Shown here: positions 33,901-45,645 of the stretch, one piece after another | Position numbering within the stretch: position 1 is the first letter of the stretch | Layout: every line of letters begins with the position of its first letter | Assembly: GCA_963556495.2 (NCBI GenBank) | Contig: OY747710.1 | Coordinates: 16,751,500 to 16,815,499, forward strand | DNA from: Valencia hispanica | Lineage: Eukaryota; Chordata; Actinopteri; Cyprinodontiformes; Valenciidae | Length of the DNA stretch: 64,000 bases | Direction of reading: 5' to 3' | The notes under the pieces: model-generated | Seen by the model: the letters and a program-made list of their open reading frames with translations, nothing else | Database searches by the model: none | Told to the model about the DNA's origin: nothing | Made by a program: the position numbers and the translations under genes

Positions 33901-34258
33901 GTCTCAAAAATAAATATGTTCGCGTTATTACTATTAACTCTTTAGACGCTGGGGGTTTTTCAGGAAAATCTTAATTTTGATATCACTATTTCAAAAGCTT
34001 GTAGCTTAAATATGGTTAAAGATAAAGGCATATTGTAAAATAGAAAAATCTTCAGTGTGACCCAAAGTTTGTGATAGGAACAGATTCACTCATCTAATTT
34101 GAATATTATGACATCATCAGGTGGAAGCATATTAGATTTCTCACATTTTACAGATGATATTTTAGTTTCATTTGTTTTTTTTTGGTGTATATATATATAT
34201 ATATATGATATATATTATTTCCACGGGTTTTTGTATTACTGCCTCCTTGTTACCATTA

Positions 34259-34590
34259 GCGGTGTTTTGAAAACCCCTAATACACCCAGCACAGCCTCAG
34301 ACCTGATATGTGCTGCTTGTGGAGACTCATGGCTAACAAGCTCGCTGTTGCTGCGCGCTGAAGAAGCAGCGGTGTTTTGACCCCTCTGCTACCCCCTCCC
34401 CCTCTCCTGAAGCAGAGCATCGGACGCTATATGTGCTGCTAGTGTGCCGTCATGGCTATCAGAAGCAGCTGCCGTGTTTTGAACCCCATTGCTCCCCGTC
34501 CCATTCTCCCAAGCTGAAGCTGTGCATCTGGCCCATTATACGCGTCCTGTGGATTATAATGGCGAACGGACTGGCTGTCGCTACGGACTG
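34259..34590. repeat. Three imperfect tandem repeats of about 110 bp
   Basis: Units start near 34259, 34370 and 34471. Each holds GTGTTTTGAAAACCCC-like sequence, a GCTGAAG block and ATGTGCTGCT or a decayed form, ending around ATGGCTA. They lie within the piggyBac-like element. Confidence 0.5.
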
Positions 34591-34597
34591 ATACACT

Positions 34598-34714
34598 TTA
34601 TGTCTCGCTGGATGACTGGATATATTCATTAGAAAGTGAATATTCTTCCTCAGAATCTGAATCAGCAAATACTTGACGAAGTGCTTCGTCAGCGGTGAAC
34701 AGACCTCTCGGCAT
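34598..34714 (-). pseudogene. piggyBac-like transposase N-terminal remnant
   Basis: 38 codons start MPRGLFTADEALRQVF, continue with ADSDSEEE and stop at TAA. An FTA(D/E)EAL start followed by an acidic serine-rich tract is typical of piggyBac transposase N-termini. The catalytic part is absent. Confidence 0.65.
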
Positions 34715-35273
34715 GGTAAGTTTTCTCTCTACAATTCACTCTCGCTACAGTCTGACCGTGGCTACGACTCTTTGACTTGCGGGTGGTTTTCAACCTTTAA
34801 ATACTCCAAAAATCTCCATGGTAACATACCCGCAAATGTTGCTCAGATTGAAGTTATAGATGCCTACCATCTCTTGGTGTAAAGAAATAACTATATGAGG
34901 GATAATATTTGCCGCTGTGGCTTGTTAAATTCTGGAATGTTGCTTGTTGCAATTTTGTGACTTTGGCACTTAAAGGGTTAAATAACTTACACCAGTAGCG
35001 CTGTCTGGACAACAGACCCTAAGGTACCTAAACCAGACACTCTCATCTGTATGACTACACATTGAGATTGGCAATGAATACTACAAACAGAATTAAAAGC
35101 TAGTGCCCCAACCTCAACATCAAAAGAAAAAAATGCAGTTTAGACCATCTAACATTTATTAGCTTTACTACAAATTCAAATGTCAAAAAGGTTAGCATTT
35201 ACGCTTCACACCCTTTGGACAGTGTAAGAGAAAAGTCTAAAGAGAAAAAAAAATTGAATAAACTTAATCATAT

Positions 35274-36359
35274 TAGGGTCGTGATAGCTGACCAACATCA
35301 CGATGGAGAGCCAAGCCCCCCACCCTGTCAGACACACACTAATCCTATAGTCTCTTCTATAGTTTAACTAAAAACTTTGCAGGGACTGCTCTGTAAACTT
35401 TGAAAATACAGGCTAACTAATGCGTATTTGTTGCACAGTGGAAAATATTTGTGTATTTTTGTATTTATTTTGCATGGTTTGTTTGTGTGGATTTGGTGTG
35501 TTCAGTTCGCATTTGTTTTCCCTCCGAAGCTCAGAGAGAAAAACTGCTGTGCTCCTCCTCCTGACTAATCCAGATAAATTCAATCAGCTGCTTTGTTACA
35601 GGTGCGCAAAAACTTGTGCGCAAAAACTTGTTAGGCTGCACATAAAAGAAGCTGAGGCAGGACAGCAAAACCCACTGGCCGGAACACAATGAGCGATGAC
35701 TGGCACATGTCTCCGGCAACACTGTGAGTGGCAGACAGGCCTCTTCTGTGAGTACCGTTTCACCTCTGTTTTGAGAAGCGAGTAAGGATCGCCGCACAGG
35801 CTGTTACCTGGGAGGAGAACAACCTGGAGTAGTCGGTGGATCCTGACCGCTTTCCTTATGGGTGACTGAGGACAAAATCCGGACGTTAAGTTTTCTTTCT
35901 TTTTTTTACTTTTTGGCATCAGCAACCGGTCCACCACGAAAATACATTGTTTTGCTTTACAGCTCGGTTCATTAGTCTCTTTTTTTCCCCTTACGTGCAA
36001 CCGAGTGCCATGTATTAAAAAGCCCGGGTGAGTACAGTGGGTCCCATTTAAATGGCCACTCAATTCACGCTTTCAGTGATTCACGCAGCTGCGTGAAATG
36101 CAATACAAGTTGAAACGTCCAACGAATTACAACTTATAATGGGTTAGTGTAGTAAAATAACGAAAGTACAGTTTACGAAATGATGGTTTTTTCCAACTTT
36201 ATAAATAACAAATGTTTTAGGCCTATGTAAAGAGATATAGTAAAGAGATATAGTAAAAAAAAAAAAAAGCCCTCCCCGAGGCAATGATGTCATCGTCCAT
36301 CGCGATGTTTTACTGTAAACATTGTCAACTGCCAATTTGGGGGACATCACCCAACCCTA
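35274..36359. mobile_element. hAT-type non-autonomous element
   Basis: The left end TAGGGTCGTGATAG and the inverted right end TAGGGTTGGGTGATG are flanked by an exact 8-bp duplication AATCATAT (35266-35273 and 36360-36367). The 1086-bp body has short frames on both strands but no BED finger or transposase motif, so I take it as non-coding. Confidence 0.8.
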
Positions 36360-36367
36360 AATCATAT

Positions 36368-38161
36368 ATCTTTCCTTTGATCAACTTGGATTATGTTGCT
36401 TAAGCATTTACCTTGGTTCTGGCAATAATTTCATGAGAACTTTAGCTGACAGCAGTGGGAAGGTAAAGTAATAACCATTTCACAGTTTGTACATTCCCCT
36501 TTATGGGGGTCTGACACAAGATTTCTACACATTTGTGTTTAACACATTTACTGTAAATATATAAATACAAATAACACAGCTTCTTTTAAGGGGTTCAAGC
36601 CTAACCCCAATCTCAGAACAATTTTGCTAGTTCACAACAAACATTTTTGAAAAGAGTTGTTCAGGTCTTGTGCTACCACATTTATTCAGCAAGCCAGGTT
36701 GATCCACTAAAGTGTTGAGTTTAATGACATCTTGCACTCAAGTCCATCATCTATTTCAGCATGTTAGACATCTGGAGTGTGGCAGCGGATAAAGAAGTTT
36801 GGGAGGACACAACAGACTGCAGGGAAGACGGGTACAGTATATGATACAAGGGGGTGTGAGGAAACCAGGTGCTGTGAAGTGTGAGGCTCTGCCCTCCCAG
36901 CTGATGATCAAAGACGAGCATAACTACCACTGATGACTGTGGCTGCCAGCCAGACAAATGCACAACATAGGCAACATTATCAGTTGTATCAAGGGATGGC
37001 AGTGCCAGCCAAAAAATACCAATACAGACACCAAGCCACATTCACACAGAAACAAAAACCAAACAATGCGTCATCAGTTATTCACATAATCCTTTGTCTA
37101 CTTTTACTAACCCTGTATTCCCACATTTCTTCAGTAATGACTTTGCTTTGGTTTGACATTTTAAAGAGGTTTGCCATCTGGGGATTGTTCAGTTTCTGAT
37201 ATTAAGAGAATCTGTCCCATCAGTCAGCTAACAGAGATACTATTAATAAAGCCTTTTGGGATCTTCTTCCAGGACTCCTGATATAGGCCCAGAGGGGTCC
37301 ACTGAGTTTTCCTGCACTAGTACAAAGCTCTCTGATATTTGCTTCCACTAACTCCTCTTTTAGAGAATGAAACTCTTCATTAAAAACATCATAGCGCAAT
37401 TATATATCATGTCAAATTATCAGAGCTCTGGTTCTCTCCAGACTTGTTTCCCAGTTGGCAGTTACTGAGGGAGCCTTGGCAGGAGAATCTCATTGAACAA
37501 GAAAGGGGAAACAAAATGTTCAGCTGAATGTGTGAGTGCTATCATGGTATCCTAGTGCTCTACGGTGGAAAAAGTGACCACATGAGAAAAGACCATTCAT
37601 TAAATTGATGACTTAGCCATGGTCTTTCCTCTGAACCACCCTTATATAAAGTAACATTATATCCCTTTACCCCATAACCAGAGCTGAAAGGCGAAATCAC
37701 AGTAAATCCTACCTCAGCCACAGTAACATAGCCCCATGATTGTCATTATCACAAAAAGATCAACACACACGTTTAACTTACTGATGTTTTATTTAATTAT
37801 TTAAGGTTTACAAATGGAAACCCATATTGCCACTGTTGTCTAAATCCCTTGTGCAATAAAGTGTTATAAGTTGTTCATTTTGATGTTTTACTCTATACAT
37901 TAGGTTGTTCATATTCATATTGCAGTATATTCATTGTTACTTTGGTGTTTTAAAAAAATGGTTGGTTCAGTTACTTTTTAACTGATCTTCATACTCTTCT
38001 TCATTTTGCCATTTCCCTCATCATCTAAGTATTAAGGCTTTCTGTTTTTTTAATCATGAATACTTCTATGTCTCTAGCGGTTTAGCCCAGTTGTTTATCC
38101 TTTGTGATACCTCCAGTTCTTTTTTTCTTCAATACTATAATGACAATAATAAAAGATGAAT
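36368..38161. other. Interval without supported feature
   Basis: AT-rich sequence. A 96-codon minus frame near 36751 lacks any motif. Confidence 0.45.
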
Positions 38162-38368
38162 TATGTATGTATGTATGTATGTATGTATGTATGTATGTAT
38201 GTATGTATGTATGTATGTATGTATGTATGTATGTATGTATGTATGTATGTATGTATGTATGTATGTATGTATGTATGTATGTATGTAGGTATGTATGTAG
38301 GTATGTAGGTATGTATGTAGGTATGTAGGTATGTATGTATGTAGGTATGTATGTATGTATGTATGTAT
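38162..38368. repeat. (TATG)n microsatellite, about 207 bp
   Basis: About 30 clean TATG units are followed by a 3' part with interspersed TAGG variants. The long YVCM repeat frames across it are artefacts. Confidence 0.95.
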
Positions 38369-41300
38369 TAAATAAAGTAATTGTCCTTTTTTGGAAATCT
38401 ATAATCCAGATTATCGGACAAATCCGGGGTCAATATTCTCAAACATTCTGTCCCAACGATGCAGACTTTGTGTTTACTTTTCTCATTGTTATTTCAATCA
38501 GCCTAAATTCAGGCTTAAAATGTAAATACATTTGGAACAAATACAGGTTTTCTAGTTTAAAAATACCATATGAGGCTGAATTAAAGTATAAAGGAGAAAT
38601 AAATTGCTAAGCATATGAGTTAAAAACAACTCACATCGAATAAAACAACCTTTTTATAACCTGAAACTAGATGATTTATTACAACAAACTATTTAGTAAT
38701 TGCCAAAACATTTTTAAATCATTTATATTCAGAAGAGGACCAGACATGCAATAGTGACATTGAGTGATCTATGTGGAAAGAATTTGTTAATTTAGAGCAA
38801 AATGATTTATTTAATTTAAAGTTAATTCTAACAGAAAATATTATACAAGGTAGAATTCTACTGCTTAAACAAGGTAAAATCACATACATTTGGCTGTAAT
38901 AAACCACATAATTAAAATAATCTTTCTCAGAAAAAAATTATGTTTTAGTAATTGTAGACTGAGCAGTACACAGAGAGCTATTTTGAGTAGGAGGCTCAGA
39001 GCTGAACTGTAGTAATTTCTCATCATCAAGTCCAATCAGAGAGGGAAAGAGAGATAGGCTACGGTGATGCACTCAATGAAAATACATGTCCTTCAAACTT
39101 TCTTTTGTTCATGCTAACATTAGAAGGGCAACGCTGAAACTCTGTGTACCATGCAGCCCTAGTTTTATTATTTTAGGATGGAAAACCTTGGATCTCGTTG
39201 AAATTGTTAAATGGCACCATCATAAACATCAAGATGGAGCAGTGCAATAGTTATCTGTGACAACCTAAAAGTCAACGAACGAGGTATTAGGGTTTTTCAG
39301 CAAGGATTTTTGTAGAGTTAGTGTAGGTGTAGGGTTAGGGGTGGTTTAGGTGTACCTCAGCCCCATTTTTACCTGTAAAGACAAAATAATATAATGTGAA
39401 CACAAAGACAGATTCACGACATCTATCACAATGTGTCCTTCGGAAACAAGCAACCTCTTTTCACTTTTGTGCTTTTGCAGTCGTCAACTATTTTGGATAC
39501 AAACTGGAGGAGTTGTCTTCTACATAGCGTTTCAAACCAAACATGCATCAATTTTTACCTGCCAGAGGGAGGTAACAACTGATGGATTAAGAAATTGTCT
39601 TTATTCGGCTCATACTCTATTGCAAGGGAATACGGTTATGTGACTTCAATAAATAATAAGTCGCAGCAGTTATTTTTGTTTTATCAAGAATTATAATCCA
39701 TTTTACAATATTTTCTTAGTCAATTCTTCTATATAGAGATCAAAACAAAACTCAATAAAAACAACATAATCCATCAAAAGCACCAAACTAAAATAATGAA
39801 TAAACTAAAATGCATTTAATTACATAGGCACAAAATTGTTTGTTACAAGAACAAAAAGGATGTAGAAAGAAATTATATGGCAACATATTTGTATGAGATA
39901 GGGGTATGCATAGAAAATAATGATCTATTTTATTTAGACTTCATAGCAGCCCTTGCATAGCATGAAAACAAAACCACCTTCCAAAGCAAGGTCAAGTGGA
40001 CACTGTGTTCAGCACAGCCTTAATTTTAGAAGCATGCCAAAACATGGAAGTAATTCATTTGAATAGATTCAAAAAGATCAGTATCAACAGTTCTCAGAGA
40101 GCACAGAACTATGAGAAGATCATCCCCAGTATCACTAACTTTGGCTTGGTAGATTTTTTTATAATCCTTTTGTTAGACAGATATCAGAAAATAAAATTAA
40201 AATAAAACAATCTAAAAAATACTGCATTGAGGCAAAGAGATCAGGTTGTGTAACAGACACTGAAAAAGTACAGATAAGATTTTTAAAGATGAAATTGAAC
40301 ACCTATCAAAGGTATCATATGAAAAAAACGAGATCTATTTCAGTCAGTCTGAAACAACATAAATATACAGAAATCAGCAAGTACTTGTAAGTTCACACCA
40401 TTCTGAGAGTAAGTGCTGAGACCTGAGAAAAGCAGTGGTGCATTCAGTATGGTAAATGGTAGTGTACAAACAAAGTACTTTGGTCATTAAATTCCATTAG
40501 TAGAATCAGCAGTTTGTGCAGCTTCCATTAAACATGAAGGCTTATTGACAGCAATGCTGCAAAGCCTCTTCTGTGTGATCATAAAGTACCATAGCCAAGC
40601 CAAAGTGTTTTCCATTCTACTAGTGGCATTCCCTATGAAGTACTAAAAGATTAATAAAAATAGGAATACCAACTTGTGTAGGCTGAAGTCTTCACTGTGG
40701 CATGTCTGATGAAGAAGCTGGCATTCCCAGGGACTCACTTTACAAAAGACGAGAACTCCTGCATCGACTGCATACAACTATGCGGCATATGCACACACAC
40801 AAATACACACAGCATGGGGGCATTCATCCGCTGCTGGGAAATCATTGCACTTCTTTGAAATTAACCTGTTTTCTTTTACTTTACATTTACTTGATTTAGG
40901 TAAATTTAATGAACTTCCTGTAACAAAAGGCTCTACCTTTGTTGTTCCACAGACTTTTTATTGGGTGAGCTTTTAGCCTAATAGTACGAGCTGAATGTCA
41001 TGCTCTCCTTGGGACGATCAATCCAGGCGATCAGATATCAGACACCTGGGGGAAGGCTCTAACCACAGATCACTTGCTGGCATACTCTCTCTGGCAGGCA
41101 CAAAAATACAATTGAGACACATTGTTGATTATATTCCATGCACACATGCTTTTGCAAAGAACTCACAGAACTATGGGCTAAATCGTGGCTGGGGCCAAGA
41201 ACGTGAGCTTGTCAGCAGAGAATCATGCTGAGGCGAAAGGTTTATTCTCCTGAAATATTCTAACTTTGTTCTCTTTCAGCCATTATATTATCTGCATGTC

Positions 41301-41994
41301 AGCTTGATGAGACATCTCTCAAACCGATACGACCCTCTGTTCAATGCAACTGCTGCACTTGTCACATCCTCAGTGACTGAAAATTGCGTACCTTGCTCAA
41401 GGTCACAGACACTGGTTTTCACTCAGGGGTACAAGGAGCCAGACGTGCAACTCCCTCTCTTCACACGTCTGTGTCTCTGCTTGATTTCTAATTGCCTCAG
41501 TGAGAGGCTGTGGCCTGTGGGGGGACAGTGGGACAGCTATGAACCATTTTGTATTCCGTTGTAAAAGTCATTCAACACACAATCAGTAATGGTAAACATG
41601 CAGTTTACCCTCCGTGGAAGTGTTGATCACTTTATTAGCAAATCATCTGCCTCTAACCAAGAGGGATACCAGTAACTCCCTTGTAAATATAAGAAAATAT
41701 TTTGTTTACAAAGATAGGATGAACAATATTATATTCTCTGCTTTAAATACTTACTGTAAGAGGCTGAATGACATTGCATACATTGCAGAATTGGTATAAA
41801 CAACTCTAATGTCGTCCTCTTATTCATTCCTGACACCAAGCCGACATGTAAATGTGGGCCCCATAAGGATTTTGATCAGGCTGGATGATTCCTAAGCAAA
41901 CATGACTCAAGATGGGGTCCGTCTATGGGACCTAAATATAATCCACATAGGTAGAACCAGATGGCCCTGTCTTGCAAAACTATTATGCTCCTTG
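38369..41994. other. Interval without supported feature
   Basis: AT-rich sequence with short frames only. A GGTGTAGGGTTAGGGGTGG patch near 39330 is not an ordered telomeric array. Confidence 0.45.
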
Positions 41995-42902
41995 ATCCTT
42001 TTCACATCTTGTCACGTTACAACTACAGACTTGAATGTATTTTACCAGGTTTATGTAGTAGAATAACAAAAAGTAGAGCACAACTGTAAAGTGAAAGAAA
42101 AGGGATACAGAATTTTTAATTTATGTTTACAAATAACAATCTGTGAAGCATGGCATTTATGTCAGATTAACCAATTTCAATCTGATGCACCTAAACAAAA
42201 TCCAGTTCAACCAAGGCATTCAGAGGTCATCTAATTATTCCACCTGTCTGTAATTTAAACTCAGTATAAATCCATCTGTTCTTTGAAAGCATCAGAAGTT
42301 TGTTAGAAAACATTAGCTGACAAACAACATAATGAAGTTAAAGGAACACTGCAGACAGGATAAAGTTTTTGGAGAAATTTAAAGCGGGGTTATATTATAA
42401 AACATTTACCAGTGCTTGAACATGGGAAACTGCGATGGACTGGCGACTAGGTGAACAATGACTCTCGCCGGTCGAATGCTGGAGATAGGAACCAGCCCCA
42501 TACCCCCCACCCCATCCGCAACCCTGCGATGGATGGATGGAGGGATGGATATGGGGAAGGGAGAAGAGGGAAAAGAGTATAGCACAAAGCCTAATCTAAC
42601 AAGACATAAGCATTCAACTAAAATGATAGAGAACCAAGGAATGATTTTATGGTAACTCTGACAAAGTTAAAGAGACCCAGAGATCAGGTTGGAAAATCTG
42701 TAGATACAATTACTGTAAGTCATGCAGTTTACAAATCTGGCCTTCGCGTTATAGTTGCAAAAAAACATAGTTGCCCACAAAGAAGTTTGCCACAAGCTAG
42801 GTAGGAGACAAAACAAATGTTAAGGAACATGTGCTTGTCAGATGAGACTAAATTCTCCAACAGGCAAACCGCTATGGGTGGCAGAAAAATAAATTTGCAC
42901 AA
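41995..42902 (+). mobile_element. Second Tc1-like copy, decayed and interrupted
   Basis: TTTTCACATCTTGTCACGTTACAACTAC (41998-42025) is the terminal arm. ATGAAGTTAAAGGAACACTG (42331) starts the transposase, reading MKLKEHCRQ, then goes out of frame. The rest of the gene's DNA is still recognisable from 42590 (ATGGTAACTCTGACAAAG, TTTACAAATCTGGCCTT, TTTGCCACAAGCTAGG, CAGATGAGACTAAATT). A LINE-derived repeat is inserted at 42430-42560. Non-functional. Confidence 0.7.
42430..42560 (+). repeat. LINE-related 3' repeat with GGAT tail, inside the Tc1 copy
   Basis: TGCGATGGACTGGCGACTAG, ATGCTGGAGATAGG and CCGCAACCCTGCGATGG are followed by GGATGGATGGAGGGATGG. This is the standard ending of a common fish LINE-derived repeat, as at 28040-28174. 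Confidence 0.65.
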
Positions 42903-43041
42903 GTATATGAATATGTTAGAATGCAGAATTGTTAATTAAATTTTTCAATTTATCTTTATTCATACAGCTAATGCTCACTGAGACACAGGGTCTCCACCTC
43001 ACATGTGCACTGCACACTTGGCAGCTTTTTGTTTGTAAAAC

Positions 43042-43835
43042 ATTTTGAAAATCCATCCATCCATTTCCTGTACCCGTCATTCCTATGCAGGGTTGGATGG
43101 ACGGCATCCCCAGGCCAGCCCAGCAGGGCCAGTCCAACCCGCCAATGAACCGACCACGCACAAAGCGCACAGAACAGGTGATCGAACGAGCAGAGACGCT
43201 GGATCCGTATCCTGCCGAGCCACCGAACAGGCACCACCCAACAATCCCAAACCTGGCACCCCCAAAAGAGGTGCCCCAATCTAACAAAAGGAAGACATCA
43301 GCCGACCGACACACCGGTTCACCCAGGCCTGGCTAGGCCCGCACCAGGTCCAAACCGGATTGACCACCAACGCACCAGCGGGCAGGGACATCAGTCACTG
43401 CCAGGGAGTGACGGAGGGGAAATAGGCCCCCCATTAGATGTAAGGGCTGAGGTGTGCCAGGCGAGAGGGCAGTCCAAGACCCAACCTGACAGGTAGACAA
43501 AGACATACAGACACAGTCATACATTCCCTCCCTCTTAAGCACATACACTCTCCCCAACACACTAAGACACCCAAGAAAGGACGCTGTACCCTCACTCACA
43601 CACCCCATACACACTCTATGCTCCCAGGTCCAGGTACCGATGCCCCAGTAGAGCAACCAGCCCCCGGACCCAGGAGATGGACCCCCTACCTTCTAGGACG
43701 GAGACAAGCAGACCGCCAAGGCCCCCACAGTGGTGAAGCAGCTCACCAGCCTAGGTCCCCGACCAGACCATCTGTTCCTCCTCTGGACCCCAACCCCGGA
43801 TGGCCCATATCGAACAGGGGTGTTGTAGTTTAGTG
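43042..43835. repeat. GC-rich repeat, unidentified family, copy 1
   Basis: A sharp rise in G+C begins after a CCATCCATCCA motif. The sequence aligns over nearly its whole length with 46660-47400, with many substitutions and small gaps. The CCAT repeat at the left edge suggests a retroposon 3' tail read on the minus strand. Long open frames on both strands reflect composition. I cannot name the family. Confidence 0.65.
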
Positions 43836-44544
43836 TCCACATTATACAGTTGTTCTGACCAAATTGCAACTATTTATTTTGGTACATCTGCCACTCCTCT
43901 TAACTCCGATGAAGGTTCCAAAGGTTTTCAGTCTCTACGGATCTGGAGAGCAAATCACCCTGACAGTTATATGAAATAAAGGGCAAATCAAATCAAATAA
44001 ATTTCATAAAAATTTTAAAAATGACTAGCAGTGTTGATGATGAACTTTCTTTTTGGAGACTCATTCTCATTGAATGCAAGGGTGATTGTTGTTTTTCTAA
44101 GAATTTCATTCCAAGTTACCCTGGATGCGTATTTGTGGGACAGTAAACTCACCCAGGCTAACTCCTAGAACAGATAATAGGATTAATCTACTTGAGTTTT
44201 CCAGATAATTTGGTATTTGAGGAAACATTAGTGGATAAGAGGCACTGCAGTGATGTGTCTTGCTAAATCAATCACAATGTGAGAGTGTCCATTTACTTCC
44301 CGAATCACTGCACTGCCAACATATTGAGCCAGCACATCTTAGTAGGTAGTGGATTAATTGAATGAAAACACATCATAGGGATACCACTATGTGCTCATTT
44401 GGAGTGTTGAGTAACACTACTTTGAAATGTAAATGTGAAAAAAGGACTACTGCTTTCAAAAAGTAACCAGTAAGGTTACAATGTTATATTCTGTAAAAAA
44501 GCTCTTCTTTGTAACCAAACTTCTTGTCAGTAACTGAATTTAAA
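43836..44544. other. Interval without supported feature
   Basis: Mostly unassigned AT-rich sequence. An AAATCAAATC repeat near 43986 could be another LINE tail, too short to call. Confidence 0.4.
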
Positions 44545-44820
44545 TAATTTTGTTTATATCACCAATTCAAAGCAAATCTAATCTCAAGGTACTTTAAAAG
44601 TTAAACAGGTCCAATTCATATCCAGGGATGTAGAGATATATGAGTAGATCAATCCAGTTCATTCCAAAGCAATCAAATGATATAGACAAGCTCAATTACA
44701 TATATTCCAGTTCAATGTTAATCATAAGACTATAAAACCAAATTTAGCCAATTGGTGAAGTTATTTGTGCTAATGCATCAAGCCTTTGAATTTGCACCAA
44801 TCCCTTCTCCTAAGCAAACA
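44545..44820. repeat. Diverged dispersed fish repeat
   Basis: TCACCAATTCAAAGC, CTCAAGGTACTTTAAAAG, ATCAATCCAGTTCATTCC and CCAGTTCAATGTTAATC occur in the order seen in a widespread fish interspersed repeat. Strongly diverged; family uncertain. Confidence 0.4.
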
Positions 44821-45229
44821 TATAGAGATAGTAATTTCCAATTCCTTGAGCAATCTTGCTAAATATTCATAGTGCAACTACCTTTGCATGCATGTACCTC
44901 ACCACAAATATCTAATATTTGGACACATGAATATTAGTATCAATTCTACATATAGATTATTAATGAATACTAAAGAAAATGCATTTTCCCAATGTCTGTA
45001 AAATGTAAAAACAACCCATTTTTGATGAGGAATATATTTGTACACCCTGACACTGTATGATGTGTTAAGGGTCTAGGCTGCGGGGATATCAGCAGTCAGA
45101 ACTTTTCCCAGAACAAGCTAGGACCCTGTTCATTAGAAGGTTCGATCATTTCTGTACTTATAAGTAACAGAAGGAATGTAGTTATGTCAAAAAACAGAGC
45201 ACTGCATTCTAAAAGGTTTTTAAGTAATG
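44821..45229. other. Interval without supported feature
   Basis: Nothing recognised before the start of LINE-2 similarity. Confidence 0.45.
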
Positions 45230-45645
45230 TAAACATATGCTGTACACAGCCCGCCCCAAAACACAAGGGGACAATAATACTCTTAAACCTGTTAAGATGG
45301 ACTTATTGAATGTCAGGTCTATAGTAGGGAAGACATTTTTAATCAATGATCTTATCACTGAGCATGGCCTTGATTTTATGTTTTTAACTGAGACCTGGTT
45401 AGATAAGAATAGCAGTGTTTCTCTTATCGAATCAACCCCTCCCAACTTTAGTTTTGTCAACCAGGCCAGACAGAACAGGAGAGGTGGAGGAGTTGTTGTT
45501 TTATTTAATGAATCATTCCAGTGTAAGCAGTTATCTCTTGGAAGTTTTCCTTCTTTTGAATATGTTGCTGTACAGCTGAGGGCCTCATCTAGAGCCATGT
45601 TTGTTAACATTTATCGGCCTCCAAATTACTGTGCTGACTTTTTTT
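45230..45645 (+). pseudogene. LINE-2 endonuclease, partial
   Basis: The frame opens KPVKMDLLNVRSIVGKTFL and continues through the block FMFLTETWL (catalytic Glu of the apurinic-type endonuclease) and GGGVVVLFNE to VNIYRPPNYCADF. It breaks there, at about 130 residues, before the remaining active-site blocks. It is 5'-truncated upstream. The element resumes with the reverse transcriptase at 48010. Confidence 0.85.

Larger units (their letters stand above)
30121..33933. other. Interval with microsatellites only
   Basis: Besides the TG and ATT arrays listed separately, this is AT-rich sequence. A weak LINE-tail-like phrase (TTGAATTTCCTTTAGGACAA near 30390) is noted but not called. Short frames near 32144-32505 have no motif. 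Confidence 0.45.
33938..34977 (-). mobile_element. piggyBac-like element, internally deleted
   Basis: The ends CTCTTTAGACGCTGG and, inverted, CCCTTTAAGTGCC sit directly inside TTAA sites (33934-33937 and 34978-34981). TTAA plus a CCCTTT-type terminus fits the Looper group of piggyBac elements. The minus strand keeps the start of a transposase-like frame near the right end. A TA-rich patch and three imperfect tandem repeats fill the middle. Confidence 0.75.

Noticed and set aside
38104..38328. 74-codon tyrosine/cysteine/methionine repeat frame
   Set aside because: It is the translation of the TATG microsatellite.
39300..39360. Interstitial telomeric repeat (TTAGGG)
   Set aside because: Only one or two irregular near-matches, not an ordered array.
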